Origin: Ectocarpus siliculosus
Lineage: Eukaryota; Sar; Phaeophyceae; Ectocarpales; Ectocarpaceae
NCBI GenBank assembly: GCA_000310025.1
Contig: FN648545.1
Span: 64,763-128,762 of the forward strand
DNA: 64,000 nt
Reading direction: 5' to 3'
Shown here in pieces: positions 21,087 through 32,657 of the stretch. Within the stretch, counting starts at the first letter, position 1. Every line of letters starts with the position of its first letter. A program made the position numbers and the translations under genes. The notes under the pieces are model-generated. The model did not search any database and had not been told where the DNA came from. It saw only the letters and a program-made list of their open reading frames with translations.

Positions 21087-24000
21087 AGCTTGTTGTTTTC
21101 CATACAGAGGTAGTACAGAGAAGTCGACGACCGTTTTTTTTTCTTGCATCTGTTTTTTCGGCCACATGGGTAATGGCAATAGAGAGATGGCCGTCTTCAA
21201 GGAACAATAATTGCTGTCTGTGTCGTTGGCGTGGAGACTGCTCCGGTACTAAAGGCAATGGGAGAGGGAGGGGGTTGGGAGGGTGTACTCTTCTTTTTTT
21301 GGGGGGGGGAGGTACCAGGAAGAGCATGATTGAGTCTACTGAGGAACTCCCGAGTGCACCCTCGCCAGTTTCTCTCAGGGTGTATATTTTTTTCTGTTCG
21401 TTTCTTGCCCGTCGACTAATTTCGCATCTTTTCACATTCAAGTAGCAGCACGGTAGAACGAATTAATTGTAGGCGGCGGACACACACCCGTTTCTTGGGC
21501 AGTATCAACGTGCAACGTCCCAACGGTATCGGTGTGCGGAATGATTTACTTTGTTGGACGGGCGTCGGTTTACCCACAGCGAGTGACGGAGTGTGGTGTG
21601 AAACGTAGGCGTTGTTCGAAATGCTTGGCGGCCACTGCCATCTCCTCGCTTCATCGTCCCTGTTTCTACGTGAGTGGACGATTGGTTCTTTTCAATGGTA
21701 CAACAGTACAAAAAAAAGGGAACTTTTCTTGTGTTGTTGGGTGGGCACTCTCTTCTACTGAAAAAAAAGGTTGGAGGGTTGGGCCTTCCACACAAACGAA
21801 GTGGGTAACCGTACCAATTTAGTACGCGCCTCTACATGCATCACATTTGGACATTCGGTTGCTGTAAGACGACGGCAACGCTTCGTCTCCTGACGTTGCC
21901 AAGGCTGTATACAGAGGCGTGTACAAACAGTCACGGATAACGTGCCTAGGATTACTCATCTCGCTGCCTCTCGACCTTTATCACTGCGGCTGCTTTCCAA
22001 CCTGTTGAGAAAACAGCAAGCACGAGGGGCGCTACAAACGCCGAACTCAGAACCTTCTGCCACACCACTGCTGATACTATTATTGATGCGCCGCTACCTC
22101 TCACTCTAGCATGCGGAGCGGGTGTGGTCCCTCGTGCGTGCTCCACCCTTCATGCCCCCGCGCAACAAACAGTTACCACCGAATCCTACGCCAACTTACG
22201 CCTAAAACAAAATAAGAGTATCCACTTGCTGCCCGAACGTGCTCCATACTTGGGAGGGAAAACGGCCTGCAATCCGATTGATACGCACTTCTAATTATTA
22301 TCCCCGCCCCGCCGCGTCACCTTCTTTCGATCACGTGCCGCCCCAGACGTGGTCTCAAGCTTTCCCAAGGTACCGCCCCGACCCATGTTCCCCTGTCCTC
22401 CATTACAAGCTGTTCCACTCCTGTGTAGCCTCTTTCCATCTCCCCTATGCTCCATTCCAAGCGGTGGTCCAAGCAACGACGCCCCTGACCATGCAAGACG
22501 CGGCAAAACGTATCATCAGCTTAGACAAGGGGCATGGAGTGGCAGCATAGCAAAACAGAGCCAACCAAGGAGGAAAAGCGTGACGAGCACCACGACAAAA
22601 CAAAATCTATCTCGTAACATTGCAACTCCTAGTATCGGTCACTGCTCCAGAACGAGAGCTTCACTAAAGCAGGAACGACGTTACACACCAAGAATGACAA
22701 CAGACAAAACTCATTGTGAGACTACACAGAAACCCCCCTCGTCAAATGGCGAGCGCACCGCAACCCTGACTAGTGGTCTAGTGGTCATCGTGCTTATCAA
22801 CAGGCAGTACAAAGTCGCGGTAGAGCGTCTGTACACCATGCTTCCGAGATCTGGCGGTGGGTGCCATTGTTGACATCGAATACCCTACCTTCTCATCATG
22901 TAAAACACCAATACAAGTAGCCTACAGTATTACAGCAGTTGTTGTGAGAGAGGCACCGTACCTGGCTCGCAAATAGAAGAAGTTGGCTCGTCTCCCTTCT
23001 TCTACTACAGCAGCAGTGCATCATGGGCCCTCCCAGATAGGCGACATCTCCCTTCTACAGCAGAAGTACATCATGGGCCCTCCCAGATAGGCGACCAAAA
23101 CCAAGCTCGGATGACCCCCTGCTTGTCTTTTGGCAGGAACGCACTGCTGTTCTCGGGCCCGGTGTTGTCTGACCTGTCCGCGGGGATCGAAGCAGTGCAT
23201 CCATTTCATCACCCTTGCCGAACGGTACCCGTCACCAACATTTGGTTCGACTCGTCGAACAAACAATCACACATGATCACGTTCATTTTAGCCACTCCGT
23301 CTGTGCAACGGACGGTCGTGGTGTACTGCTGCTGCAGGTTCAGTTTCACGGCGGAGAAGGAAATACGGCAGTAGTTACTGCTGGACGACAACCCTTTCTG
23401 CCACTAGGTTTGCGCAGCTCTCTACTCCTTCGCCGCGTGCTGTGTGGAAGGTCAGCTACAGACAGGTCAAAGGCGTGCTCGCGTGTGCTGTTGTTGTTGT
23501 TGTGCGAGGGAGCACGTACACTTTGTTTATACATACATGAGGCGCGGCCGTTGCAAGGAAGGGTCAAAACAGCAGGAGGAGGAGGACATGCGACCGAAAA
23601 AACAAAAGGTGGATAGACCACCGACCGGCACACGTTTCGAGAAAGAGAGAGTACAGGCAGAGCCACAATAGACCCGCACATGTATCAAGAGAGAGCGTGC
23701 CGACAGGGTCACAAGTAAATCGGGCAGGCGTTGCTTGTGGCGAGCCCTGCTCGGATGGATGTCCAAACGATCGGCCTGTCCATGATTGGGCTGACTTGTC
23801 GTTGGTGCCCCGCCTGCTCTTTCTTCTTCTTCTTCTTCTCCATCCTACCCGTGATGATGCCCTGTATCTCTTCTTCTATCCCTACTGCTGCTGTACGTCT
23901 GTCTATCCACTATCAACGTGCTGTGTGTGTGTGTGTAGAGTAGGGCGTGCGTGAGGCGAGGGACAGCAGTCTCCAACATGTACGCCAGGAGCCACGACAC

Positions 24001-24286
24001 ACGTAAAGCTTTTTTTTTGGGTGTGTGTGTGACCGAGGGCTCGTTCTCTCTCTCCCTCCCTCCGACGTGATGATTTGGTTTTTTGCCATGAGGCCGCGGT
24101 GCTGCCTACACGCGCCAAAGCAACGGCAACATGTCTACCATACACCAGAGCATGCGCACACCAGCGTAGGGGCTTACGAGTGCCCATTTGGAGCGGCGGC
24201 CGATGAGGAAGTTTTTGGGGCGATTGGTCGTTTGGTGTCGCAGGCCGTGACGTGTTTGATTTGGTTTTCGGAATCAAATCGACGGT
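21087..24286 (+). other. Gene-poor stretch
   Basis: Short ORFs only, none convincing. It holds a 50-bp tandem duplication at about 22,991-23,095 (TCATGGGCCCTCCCAGATAG at 23,021 and 23,071). Small microsatellites such as (CTT)n at about 23,820 occur. A mono-G tract lies at about 21,301-21,309. Confidence 0.5.
22991..23095 (+). repeat. 50-bp tandem duplication
   Basis: Two copies of a 50-bp unit containing the palindromic GGGCCC, with near-identical 3' halves (CATCATGGGCCCTCCCAGAT) and slightly different 5' halves. Confidence 0.85.
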
Positions 24287-24519
24287 TTGGCGTCGGTTCG
24301 GGACCGTTCCTCAACGCGAAGTCCAGTTCTGAACGCGAAGTCTAAGTTTTCCCGGTTCTTGGGCGTCGTTACCGTCCGCTCCTGCCGAGCGCGTCCCGCC
24401 CCCGGCCCCTCCCCCGTTGCCGTATCCGGCGGTGTCACTACTATCCCTTTCTCCGGCGAAGACCCCCGCCTTCGCCTCCGCCCCCGCCGGTACCCGAGCT
24501 CGCACTTCCGTATTCCGCC

Positions 24520-24876
24520 GTGGACCCGCGGGATCGCTTTTTGACGGCGATAGAAGCTGTTGCCCGCCCCGTAATGGGCGATGGTACACTCTCGTGCCGA
24601 CCCCCGCCCCTGCCGATGAAGCGAGACGTCTTCATTCGCTCGATTGTGACCACCGGCAGGAGGTTCGCCGTGACGGCTAGCGTCGCGAAGTGGGTCGCTT
24701 TGAATCTGATCACGGCGTCCAACCACGTTCGACGTGAAAGCTGTGCAGTTGTCGGTGATGAATGTCGCGGACCAGGATGTGCTCAAGTCGATCCGCACCT
24801 CGCCGAGGTGCTTGCGACGATACTCGCGAACCCTGACCAGTCCAGATCACCAATCGACGCTCACAGCTGTTGTTGA
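24520..24876 (+). CDS. Possible exon of an unrecognised gene
   Basis: A 118-residue plus-strand frame with protein-like stretches (MKRDVFIRSIVTTGRRFAVT, VAKWVALNLITA). The same bases also stay open on the minus strand and in another plus frame, as is common in GC-rich coding DNA, so the strand is uncertain. I recognise no domain. Neighbouring plus-strand frames at 24,287-24,544 and 24,870-25,172 may be parts of the same gene or chance. Confidence 0.3.
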   Translation: MDPRDRFLTAIEAVARPVMGDGTLSCRPPPLPMKRDVFIRSIVTTGRRFAVTASVAKWVALNLITASNHVRRESCAVVGDECRGPGCAQVDPHLAEVLATILANPDQSRSPIDAHSCC

Positions 24877-25434
24877 TCGCCTGCGGTCTCGTCGCGCTGC
24901 TGCTGCTGCTCGTCCTTCTGTCCATACTTCAGTCTGCAGAGAGTGGCAACCTCGGCCTTGTCGAGAGGGGCGCCACGGGTGTCTGTCGATCGCGCTCGCG
25001 TGACGACTTGCATCTAGCTAGAGTACGTGACACGCTGCGGATCGAATCGCGTGCCGTCGGACCCGCTGCTGATCGTCCGGAAACTCTCCTCGTACGTGGG
25101 CGAGGAGGTTGTGGCCGCCCAGCCCCGCCATCCTTGCCTAGCCGCACCCCTGACGCTCCGCAACCGCGTTGAGATCCGTGCCGACATTTAATCACAGTCG
25201 GTTTTGTCAACAGCGAACCGACGATGGGGAGGCGTACGAACGTCAGGACGGCGTAACGGGAACACTCGTTGTTTTCTTCAGCGTAGTCGGGAATAGGGCA
25301 CACCTGTATCTGCAAGTAGAGTTCCTGCACGCCCCTACCTCTGTGGCAGAATAGCCAGCAAGGAAATGAGTCAGACGTAACGTCGCTACTGCTTCTCATG
25401 CTCATATTTCCTTCGTTGGGTACGCCTGCGTGAA

Positions 25435-25884
25435 TTGAAAGATTTCGGCACTTGTTGGCCCGTCGGGTTGCGAATAGTTTCGTGGCACTGCTCGGGTATT
25501 TTCGGGAAGCAAGGTGCGGACATATTTCTAGATGTTCTCTTCGCATCAGCCCCTTGCGAACAGGAGACTACAGAACCACAGCAGATGAACCATTCGTTCG
25601 GTGCTTGTAAACGTGTACTATACCCCGCTTCCCGAGATGGGTCTTTGGTTCGAAAATACACTGTAATTGGTTCTTTTTCAGATGCGCATGCACTGATCGT
25701 GCCTACAGTTTTTTGGAGAGGGGTGGGAGGTCCGAAAGGTGACGCCTTTCCAGAGAGCCCGGCTTCCCCTTCATACATATTTCTTCTGATGAGGGGTGCG
25801 GAATTGTTTTTTCTCGGAGATCGTGGACAGCCTTTTCGCCACGAGAAGCGACTGTTGCGCGATCCTCGTGCCGCTCGGATTTAA
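25435..25884 (+). CDS. Possible ORF of unknown function
   Basis: A 149-residue plus-strand frame beginning MKDFGTCWPVGL. Composition is protein-like but there is no recognisable domain, clear start context or splice evidence. Could be chance. Confidence 0.25.
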   Translation: MKDFGTCWPVGLRIVSWHCSGIFGKQGADIFLDVLFASAPCEQETTEPQQMNHSFGACKRVLYPASRDGSLVRKYTVIGSFSDAHALIVPTVFWRGVGGPKGDAFPESPASPSYIFLLMRGAELFFLGDRGQPFRHEKRLLRDPRAARI

Positions 25885-26760
25885 GCTTTGTATTGCGAGA
25901 CAACGCTGATTTCTTCCGTGGGTTGATTTTTCTGTCTGGCCCGTGCACATACAGAAATTACGCATTCACGCCTTGGGGGGAACGATGGGGACTGCAATGC
26001 AACCCTCGTAGAAACGGCATATTTGTTTCCAGCCTGTGTTTCGTTCGCACCGACTATACGCTCGCTGCCGCGTGCGGTCTCCCTCGTTCATCCTGTATTT
26101 TCCACATCGTTCGCACAATGATTGATTCACTTCTGGACGAGTGGGCACTGTTTCGTAGGTACTAGGGCTAAGGATTGGCCCACCGCCCCCCAATGGGCCT
26201 GGGGGCCAGCATCCAGGACCGATGGTAGTGAGTGTCCGTGGGGAAGGAAAGAAGAAGAAGGGGAGAGGGTTTGTAGGGGCGGGAAGAAGTGACGGTGTTG
26301 GGAGAGGCAAGGAATTTGTGAAGAATTTTCGGCACTCGACGAGCGCGCGGTTCCGTCGGGGGTGGAAGCAACATGTCAGTCCGTAGTCTCGTCTATCGGT
26401 AATCGAAAAGCCGAAACATCGAGGTATACATTATGTGCATAATGATGGAGATGGCCGACGAGGAAGGTACGAAGAGAGGAAATTGCACCCCACGTTCGAA
26501 GTCGGTGTGAAAACCGCCGCAAGGAAGGAGTGCGAAGGGAAGAAAAAAAAAACGGAGACGTCGACGTTTGCGTCGTGGAACAATCCTTCTGTTTGACGCA
26601 GGTACTCACTAATGCAAGACGGGGAGGTAAAATACACATCGTGAAAGTCAGAGCGCAGGTCATAACTACATATGACCCATGCGCGGAGAAGTAACCACGG
26701 AGACTTATGGAGAAGAAGTTTGAAGGCCGGCTGCGAAAGTTTGAAGACACAAACACTTAA

Positions 26761-27834
26761 CCCTTTTGAGTCTTCAGGCGTTCTCACTGATCATTGATTG
26801 ATCATTTGCAAATGCTGGTGTAGTGGCAAGTTGTGGAGTTGCCGCCCTGCACCCCTTCGCGCCGTGTAGTGGCAAGTCCATAGGTAGGTGTGTCTAGATT
26901 ATTAGCACCCGCGCTAACTGGCTGACCAATGAAGAGACGTCAGTGACAGCGGGTAATATCAAGGTCTCGGGAATGGGAATGGGGCCAATCAATGCCAAAT
27001 CATGAATCTCTCAACGTATGCACATGAACGCGTGTGTGCATACATACAAACATACATACGTGTTCTTTCGCAGCACCACACATACACTCGCCCGAACGTA
27101 TAGGAAACCACTGCTGCAAAGAACAGAGGGCAGCAAAAGGGAGGGGTATTGCAATCCCTGCCGAAGCCCAGATATCGAGGATATCATGGTTGGTTCCCAA
27201 CAATTTGAAAATCGTTCCCAAGATCCAGCAGTCATTGTGTCAGCAGCTACAACGAACGCTACAACGACACTACTACTATTGCTGTAGACGAGTAAAACAT
27301 ATCAGCAACACATCCACACTCGTACCGCCACACATACCACCCTCGCCCGAACCTAGGAAACCACGAGGTACAGGTGTGTGCTGGTGGATGTGCTTGTTGT
27401 TTGAAAAACACAGGAGCTCTAGAGAGCTGGCAGGGCACATTTCGGGGGGGGGACAGAGAACAGAGAAGTACAGAAGTACAAATACCAGCTATGGGTCTTC
27501 ACTGATCATTTTGCCCTCTCTGGACTGATCATTGACAATATACCGAAAATAGACTAGTTGAGGCAGCTAGACGACTGATCATTTCAAAGTCTACACAGCT
27601 AACCTGCCCTACTGACCGCAGCGCGACCACCCATCAACCTTTCTACGACCCTGTCTGTGGCCACCACCCTGTCGCCGGCTTCTCTCATGGCCTACAGGTG
27701 GAGATAGCTGTTGCGTGTGCAGAAGTACACTGGTGTCTTTCTCTGCACTTCTCTCTCTCCCGCTCGCTCTCGCTCTCATTTTTTTTTTTGGCGCACAAAA
27801 ACAAATCTGACAGTCCAGCCTAGACCCAAAGGGG
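26761..27834 (+). mobile_element. piggyBac-like miniature (non-autonomous) DNA transposon
   Basis: A 1,074-bp insertion lies exactly between two TTAA copies (26,757-26,760 and 27,835-27,838). Its ends are inverted: CCCTTTTGAGTCT at the left and, reading inward from the right, CCCCTTTGGGTCT (11 of 13 match). TTAA target duplication and CCY-starting ends are the hallmarks of the piggyBac superfamily. The uninterrupted junction between later units of the same array (28,232-28,255) has a single TTAA at this place, a natural empty site. No transposase is encoded. Inside are four TGATCA-containing boxes and a duplicated CTCGCCCGAAC segment (about 27,088 and 27,344). Confidence 0.8.
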
Positions 27835-27844
27835 TTAAGCGACG

Positions 27845-28249
27845 ATGGCAAGCGCAACGGCAAAACTGCACAAGAAGAAAAATGCATACACAAAAAGAAA
27901 AGGCCGGATGCCGACGTATGGCTCTCTCGGAATGGAGGGATTCCCAGAATTTCCAACAGGTAATCACAAGTATCGAGGAGGCCGACGACGATCAAGGACA
28001 CACATTACATGTGGTACGCCAAGAAGGATAGGGGAAGGAAACGCAAGGGTAAAAATTCGTACTTTAACGCAATCCTTCCTTAAAACGCAGGTACCTAGAA
28101 ATGCAAGACACGGAGGTAAAATACCCATCGTGAAAGTCAAAGCGCAGGTCATAACTGGACATGATTCACGCGCGAAGAAGCTAACACGGAGTCTTATCAG
28201 GAAGAAGTTTGAAGGCCGGCTAAGAAGGTTTGAAGACATAAGCGCTTAA
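27845..28249 (+). CDS. Small basic protein ORF, the most intact unit of the tandem array
   Basis: A 134-residue frame from ATG 27,845 to TAA 28,247-28,249, rich in lysine and arginine. C-terminal half: PRNARHGGKIPIVKVKAQ, then RSLIRKKFEGRLRRFED. The next unit's ATG begins 7 bases after this stop. Matching segments in other units (about 26,600-26,700, 28,500-28,660 and 28,869-29,080) keep the same protein phrases with stops in some copies. A possible intron (donor after CCAACAG at 27,960, acceptor before GTACC at 28,090) does not give a consistent phase, so I keep the unspliced frame. Family unknown; a nucleic-acid-binding role is possible from charge alone. Confidence 0.45.
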   Translation: MASATAKLHKKKNAYTKRKGRMPTYGSLGMEGFPEFPTGNHKYRGGRRRSRTHITCGTPRRIGEGNARVKIRTLTQSFLKTQVPRNARHGGKIPIVKVKAQVITGHDSRAKKLTRSLIRKKFEGRLRRFEDISA

Positions 28250-29354
28250 GCGACGATGGCAATCGCAACGGCAAACATGACTAGAAGAAAGATGCATATA
28301 AAAATGAAAAGGTCGGATGCCGACCTAAGGCTCTCTCGGAATGAAGGGAAGGGATTCCCACAATCTCCAACAAGTAATGCACAAGTATCGAGGAGGCCGA
28401 CGACGAGGACTCACCCAGATGTGACACGCAAAGAAGGATAGGGGAAGGAAACGCAAGGGGGGAAAAAGTCGGACTTGAACGCAATCTTTCCAAATAACGC
28501 ACGTACTTACCAATGCAACCCGGGGTAAAATACCCATCGTGAAAGTCAAAGCGCAGGTCACAACTACATGTAATGTGACTCATGCGCGGAAAATGCAACA
28601 CGGACACTCATCAGGAAGAAGTTTGAAGGCCGGTCGAGAAGGTTTGGGACACAAACGCTCAAACGACGATGGAAATCGCAACGGCAAACCTTGACAAGGA
28701 GAAGAATGCATATAAAACATGAAAAGGCCGGATCCCAGAATTTACAACAGGTATTCCACAAGTATCGAGTAGTCCGACGACGATGAAATGACACACATGT
28801 AGTACGTAATGAAAGATAGGGAAAGGCAGCGAAGGGGGGAAAGAAGTCGGACTTGAACGCAATCCTTCTTGATAACGCAGGTCCGCAGAAATGCAAGACG
28901 GGGTGATAAAAGACCCATCGTGGAAGCCAAAGAAAAGGTAATAACCGCATATTACTCATGCGCGGATAAGGACACACGGAGACTTATCAACGAAAAGTTT
29001 AGGCCGGCGAAGATGGTTGAATACACCACGACGCAAGTGACGATGGAGGTCTCAACGGCAAAAGTGCAACAGAGGGAAAGAGGCCGAAAAACAATTCCCA
29101 CCGTGGATTGTGACCGGTAGGGTCAAAACGAAAGAGACAGAATGGTAGAAAAGAATGCCGGCTCTGGGAAGACATACAACCAGGTCCCGAGATGCTCGAC
29201 CAAGGAAAACGCTCTTTGAGAAAGAGGGGAATGGTGCATGCAAGAGCGCAACATGGAATGCAGGCCATGTACCTCTCGCAAGGCAGCTGGTGTAATCCTC
29301 AAGCACGAAAACGCCCGCCGCGGCCCGCGAAAGGGGAAAGTCAGGGTCGCAGAT

Positions 29355-30743
29355 TCAGTTGTCGTCTTCGCCGCTGCTGTCGTTGCTGTCGTCGCTGTTG
29401 TCGCTGTCGTCGTCGTCGTCGACATTGTCGCTGCTGACAAGGGCATCCTCGTTGCTGGCGTCGTCGCTGCTACTGTCATTGCTCGCGGTGTCGTCGTCGA
29501 CAGGCAGGCGACGACGACACTTCGGGAATCGCCCGGAAGACGAGGGGGAAGAGGCGTTGGTGTTGGGTTTGGTCGGTCCGGACGAAGAAGAACCCGACGG
29601 GTCAGTGGTGTCGGATGCAGCCGGCTGAAGCTGTTGTGCACGTGTGACGATGTCCATGTTTTCCGTAAGGGCGACCACATACATGGTACCCCCACCTGGT
29701 CTGGTTAGACCACCGTTTCTATTCAACGGCGGCGAGAAACGTAGTGTCAGTATGTACGAAGCTCTGGTCTTCTGGTAGTCAGCGTCGAAACCGACGAATC
29801 TGTCTCCGTTACACATGAGTACTTCTTCAAGCACCTGTGGTGGCGATTGAACAAAGAAGGGAAGGAACAATGCGGTAAGTATGATGTGAAATAACGCTGT
29901 GGCGAAAGGTAAGGCAGAGGGAGGAACCCGGATGGCATGATGCACACGAAGAAGATTATGTGCGGATCGTTTGGTGGGAGAGAAAAAATGGGTATGGTAA
30001 GAGATGCGCCGCCACACAGCCAGAAACCGAAACACGTGAAGTGGGAAAAATATAACACCGCGGTCGTTAGTTGCAGGCAGGCTTCTTCAACGACATGAGG
30101 ACCACTTGGCTGTATGTGGACCAACAAGACTCCAATCGACACCCAAGGACCGGTAGGAGTGTGTGGAAATTGTCCATACCGCACAAGTCGTCACTCCCAT
30201 CACTCCAATGTATTGCAGTACAGCAGTAGTACGATGCGGGGGATGTTCCGAGGAGTCCTTTACTTCGCGCGGCAACCACAACATGGCAAGAACGTGGAGA
30301 AATGAACTCACCGGGGTACCGATAGACATTGCAGAAGTAATAAGAACGCCGTCCGGGGTGTGCGGTCAAACGTCCTCCGCGCCGTGCACAGGAACGACCG
30401 TAAACAACGTCGGCACGACGTCGTGGTGGGTGTGGGGGTTGAGCCTGCTGTTGCAAGTGAAGGGCACGCCCAACCCAAGGTTGCATGTCGAACTACATGG
30501 CGGAGTGCCGTACCCGCATTTCATGCGGATGACAGGGCCTGTGTTGGTGAACCTCAGTAGTATCGGGTAAACCCCCGCGAGTGTCTGTTGGGCGGAAACG
30601 ACGTTGAAGGATAAGACCTTGTTCCCCGTAAGCAAGGATTTATAAATAGTGGTCGGCGGAAGGTTCGGGCCGGAGTTGGTCGGGCGAGGGCCGCCAAGAG
30701 CTGGTCCCGGCGGTCGTTGTTCTGCAAGAGGCACATAGGGCAT
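29355..30743 (-). CDS. Unrecognised spliced gene with an acidic serine/aspartate tail
   Basis: Minus strand. The last exon starts at 29,834 after a good acceptor (CCACCACAG|GTGCTTG) and ends with a stop at 29,355. It encodes a compact segment (NGDRFVGFDADYQKTRASY, then PPLNRNGGLTRPGGGTMYVV) followed by a tail dominated by Ser and Asp, written in the DNA as GTC/GTCG repeats. An upstream coding segment from about 30,743 (MPYVPLAEQRPPGPALGG) to about 30,366 includes TIYKSLLTGNKVLSFNVVS. A strong donor, CCCG|GTGAGT, lies at about 30,315, but I could not join the parts in one phase. No family recognised. Confidence 0.45.
29985..30240 (-). repeat. Copy of a dispersed repeat also at 57.6-58.2 kb
   Basis: Read on the minus strand, the sequence around CGATTGGAGTCTTGT...CCACATACAGCCAAG...GCCTGCCTGCAA...CACTTCACGTGTTTCGG follows the same order as 57,855-57,960. 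Similarity is diverged (perhaps 65-75%). It overlaps an intron of the minus-strand gene above, which fits a SINE- or MITE-like element. No poly-A or terminal inverted repeat could be assigned. Confidence 0.5.
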
Positions 30744-31164
30744 GGGGCAGTTGTACGGTCGGAAGGGGAAGGAGGGATAACGTTGGCATGTGTGAGTGGG
30801 AGAAAGGATAGGTACGCTGTAAGCATTCCCGGCGTCCGCGTGTATAGAGATGAGGAGGTCAAGGTGGGTATGAATGCAGGTGACGAGATATTGGACGTTG
30901 GCGGACAGGATGAGAGTCGAAGGGGGGGGATGAACGAACCATTGAAAGGTCGAGGATAGGGCATGTATGAAAACGGGAGGAGAGACAGGTGGAGCGGGTG
31001 GGCGGATGGAAATTTGACGAATAGCAATAGTAAATGGGCGAGTTGTGCAGTGGAGCAAGTACACCGGTCGGTATAGGACATGTGCGGGTCATCAGAATTG
31101 AAAAGGGTTGGGCCGTGAGAAATGGTGCATGGAAGCGGAATGTTCGGCCCGTTCGGAAGGATGG

Positions 31165-31588
31165 TGTTAGTGCACTGCCGCCCTCAGCGGTCTGTGGTGC
31201 TGAGACTGGGGTATATGTTATCCCAGGAACCACCGATGAAAAAGGACCATGTATTATATATATATATATCCGTCACGCAAGCCCCTCAGGCAAGCTGGTA
31301 TTCAACACGCAAGCCTCTCAGGCAAGTGCCAGGAGCACACCGCCGTGTGCTCCCGGGGGGCCCGCACTTGGACCACAACCGCATACATACCCTCACACCC
31401 ATACTTCCCATACGCGTATCCCCCACAGAGGATGCACAGATCGGACTCATATCCAAGTACCACAAACAGCCCCCCTACTTGATACGATGTACGATCTTGC
31501 AACCCTTCACGCGCAATCAGCCAACACAGGAAAGCACCCCTTTGAGAAAACTTGTTCAACAAAACTGGCTACGCATCCAACACAAAGC
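31165..31588 (-). repeat. 3' LTR of the Copia-type element
   Basis: Begins TGTTAGTGCACTGCC and matches 35,940-36,363 in the same orientation. A short run of AT repeats sits near 31,255-31,270. Confidence 0.85.
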
Positions 31589-32657
31589 GGCTCCATCAGT
31601 TTATTCACGAATCCAACGCGTTCGTCTCTGGAAATAATCTCAAACCGTTGACACAAAAGAATCATCCTCAGAAAGGTACCCAACAATTATTTGTGCTACA
31701 TCAGAAAGGTGTCGGAACGAAAACGGATATTTCTGGAAAAAACAACTTCAAAAGAGTTAGCACCAAATCCATCCTCAAACAAAACAAAAACTCAACTTCT
31801 TGACCAATCAAAAGGGGAATTCGGAAAGCACAAACTCCCCAACTATTAATCGTCAAAAGATGTCAAATCCTTCCTCCAATATATTGTCCAAGGACCAGAT
31901 CCTAAACAGCGCGCACCCGCTAATCGGTACCGTCGCGTTTGTCCAAGAAACGATAGAAAATATAAGCAAGCATCCACGCAAACAGCCCCCCTTCTGTCAG
32001 CTCCCAAAATTCACCCCGAGCTAATATCTCAATGTCAACAGTCCCCCCTACTTTGCCGTTCACGTAACACACAAATAGACAAGACCAGAAAACGAACCAA
32101 TTCGATTGCTGCTCATGCCCTCTAGAATCATGGTCATACATGACATCCCCCCCCATGATTTTCGATGCAAAAGCAGCAAAACATGCGATACAAACCAAAA
32201 ACATGAAAACACGTTACACACATGGCATCAAACTCGGGAAAAAGTTCGTACCGTATGAAAACTGTCTTGGCAACTGGAACTTCAAAAGCCACCCTGCTCC
32301 CTGAGCGGAATGCCTACACGTACGTCGAACAACGCGCTATCATCCCATTTCTTGCGCGCGGCCATAAACACACCGCAGAGAGCGACCACTTAACTCAGGA
32401 CTTGACATGAAAAAAGCTAACATGAGTATCGAAACACCTTAAGTGCAAAACGCGACTGAACGTACTCCCTCCAAAGACACGTGTGTTCTGCATCAAAGTG
32501 AACGGTGCGCTTGCAAGGGAAAAACAGAACAAAAAAATAAAAAAGCGAAGCCAAAATGGCGAACCTAAAACGTCCATGCCTGCTCAGAAAACCGAACAAA
32601 CTCGTAAACGTCTCACATGTTCTCCCACTTGGCTGTAACAAGGTGCGGTCGTCGCTG
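31589..32657 (+). other. Internal Copia-type sequence without a gene
   Basis: A-rich internal DNA between the 3' LTR and the linker region. I find no RT or RNase H landmark in any frame. Confidence 0.5.

Larger units (their letters stand above)
26390..29120 (+). repeat. Tandem array of 0.37-0.41-kb coding-like units
   Basis: Related units share the landmark AAGTTTGAAGGCCGG (26,718; 28,207; 28,620; shortened at about 28,987) and an opening ACGATGGCAATCGCAACGGC (from about 27,842, 28,250, 28,665 and 29,039). Consecutive landmarks are about 413 and 377 bp apart. The first unit is separated from the second by a miniature transposon. At the protein level, the segment NAR-GGK-PIVKVKAQVIT is kept in several units even where others have stops, which suggests an ancestral small basic protein whose gene was tandemly duplicated and mostly decayed. 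Confidence 0.8.

Noticed and set aside
24274-24798. 174-residue minus-strand ORF
   Set aside because: Overlaps equally open plus-strand frames, no motif and no splice support; the strand cannot be decided.
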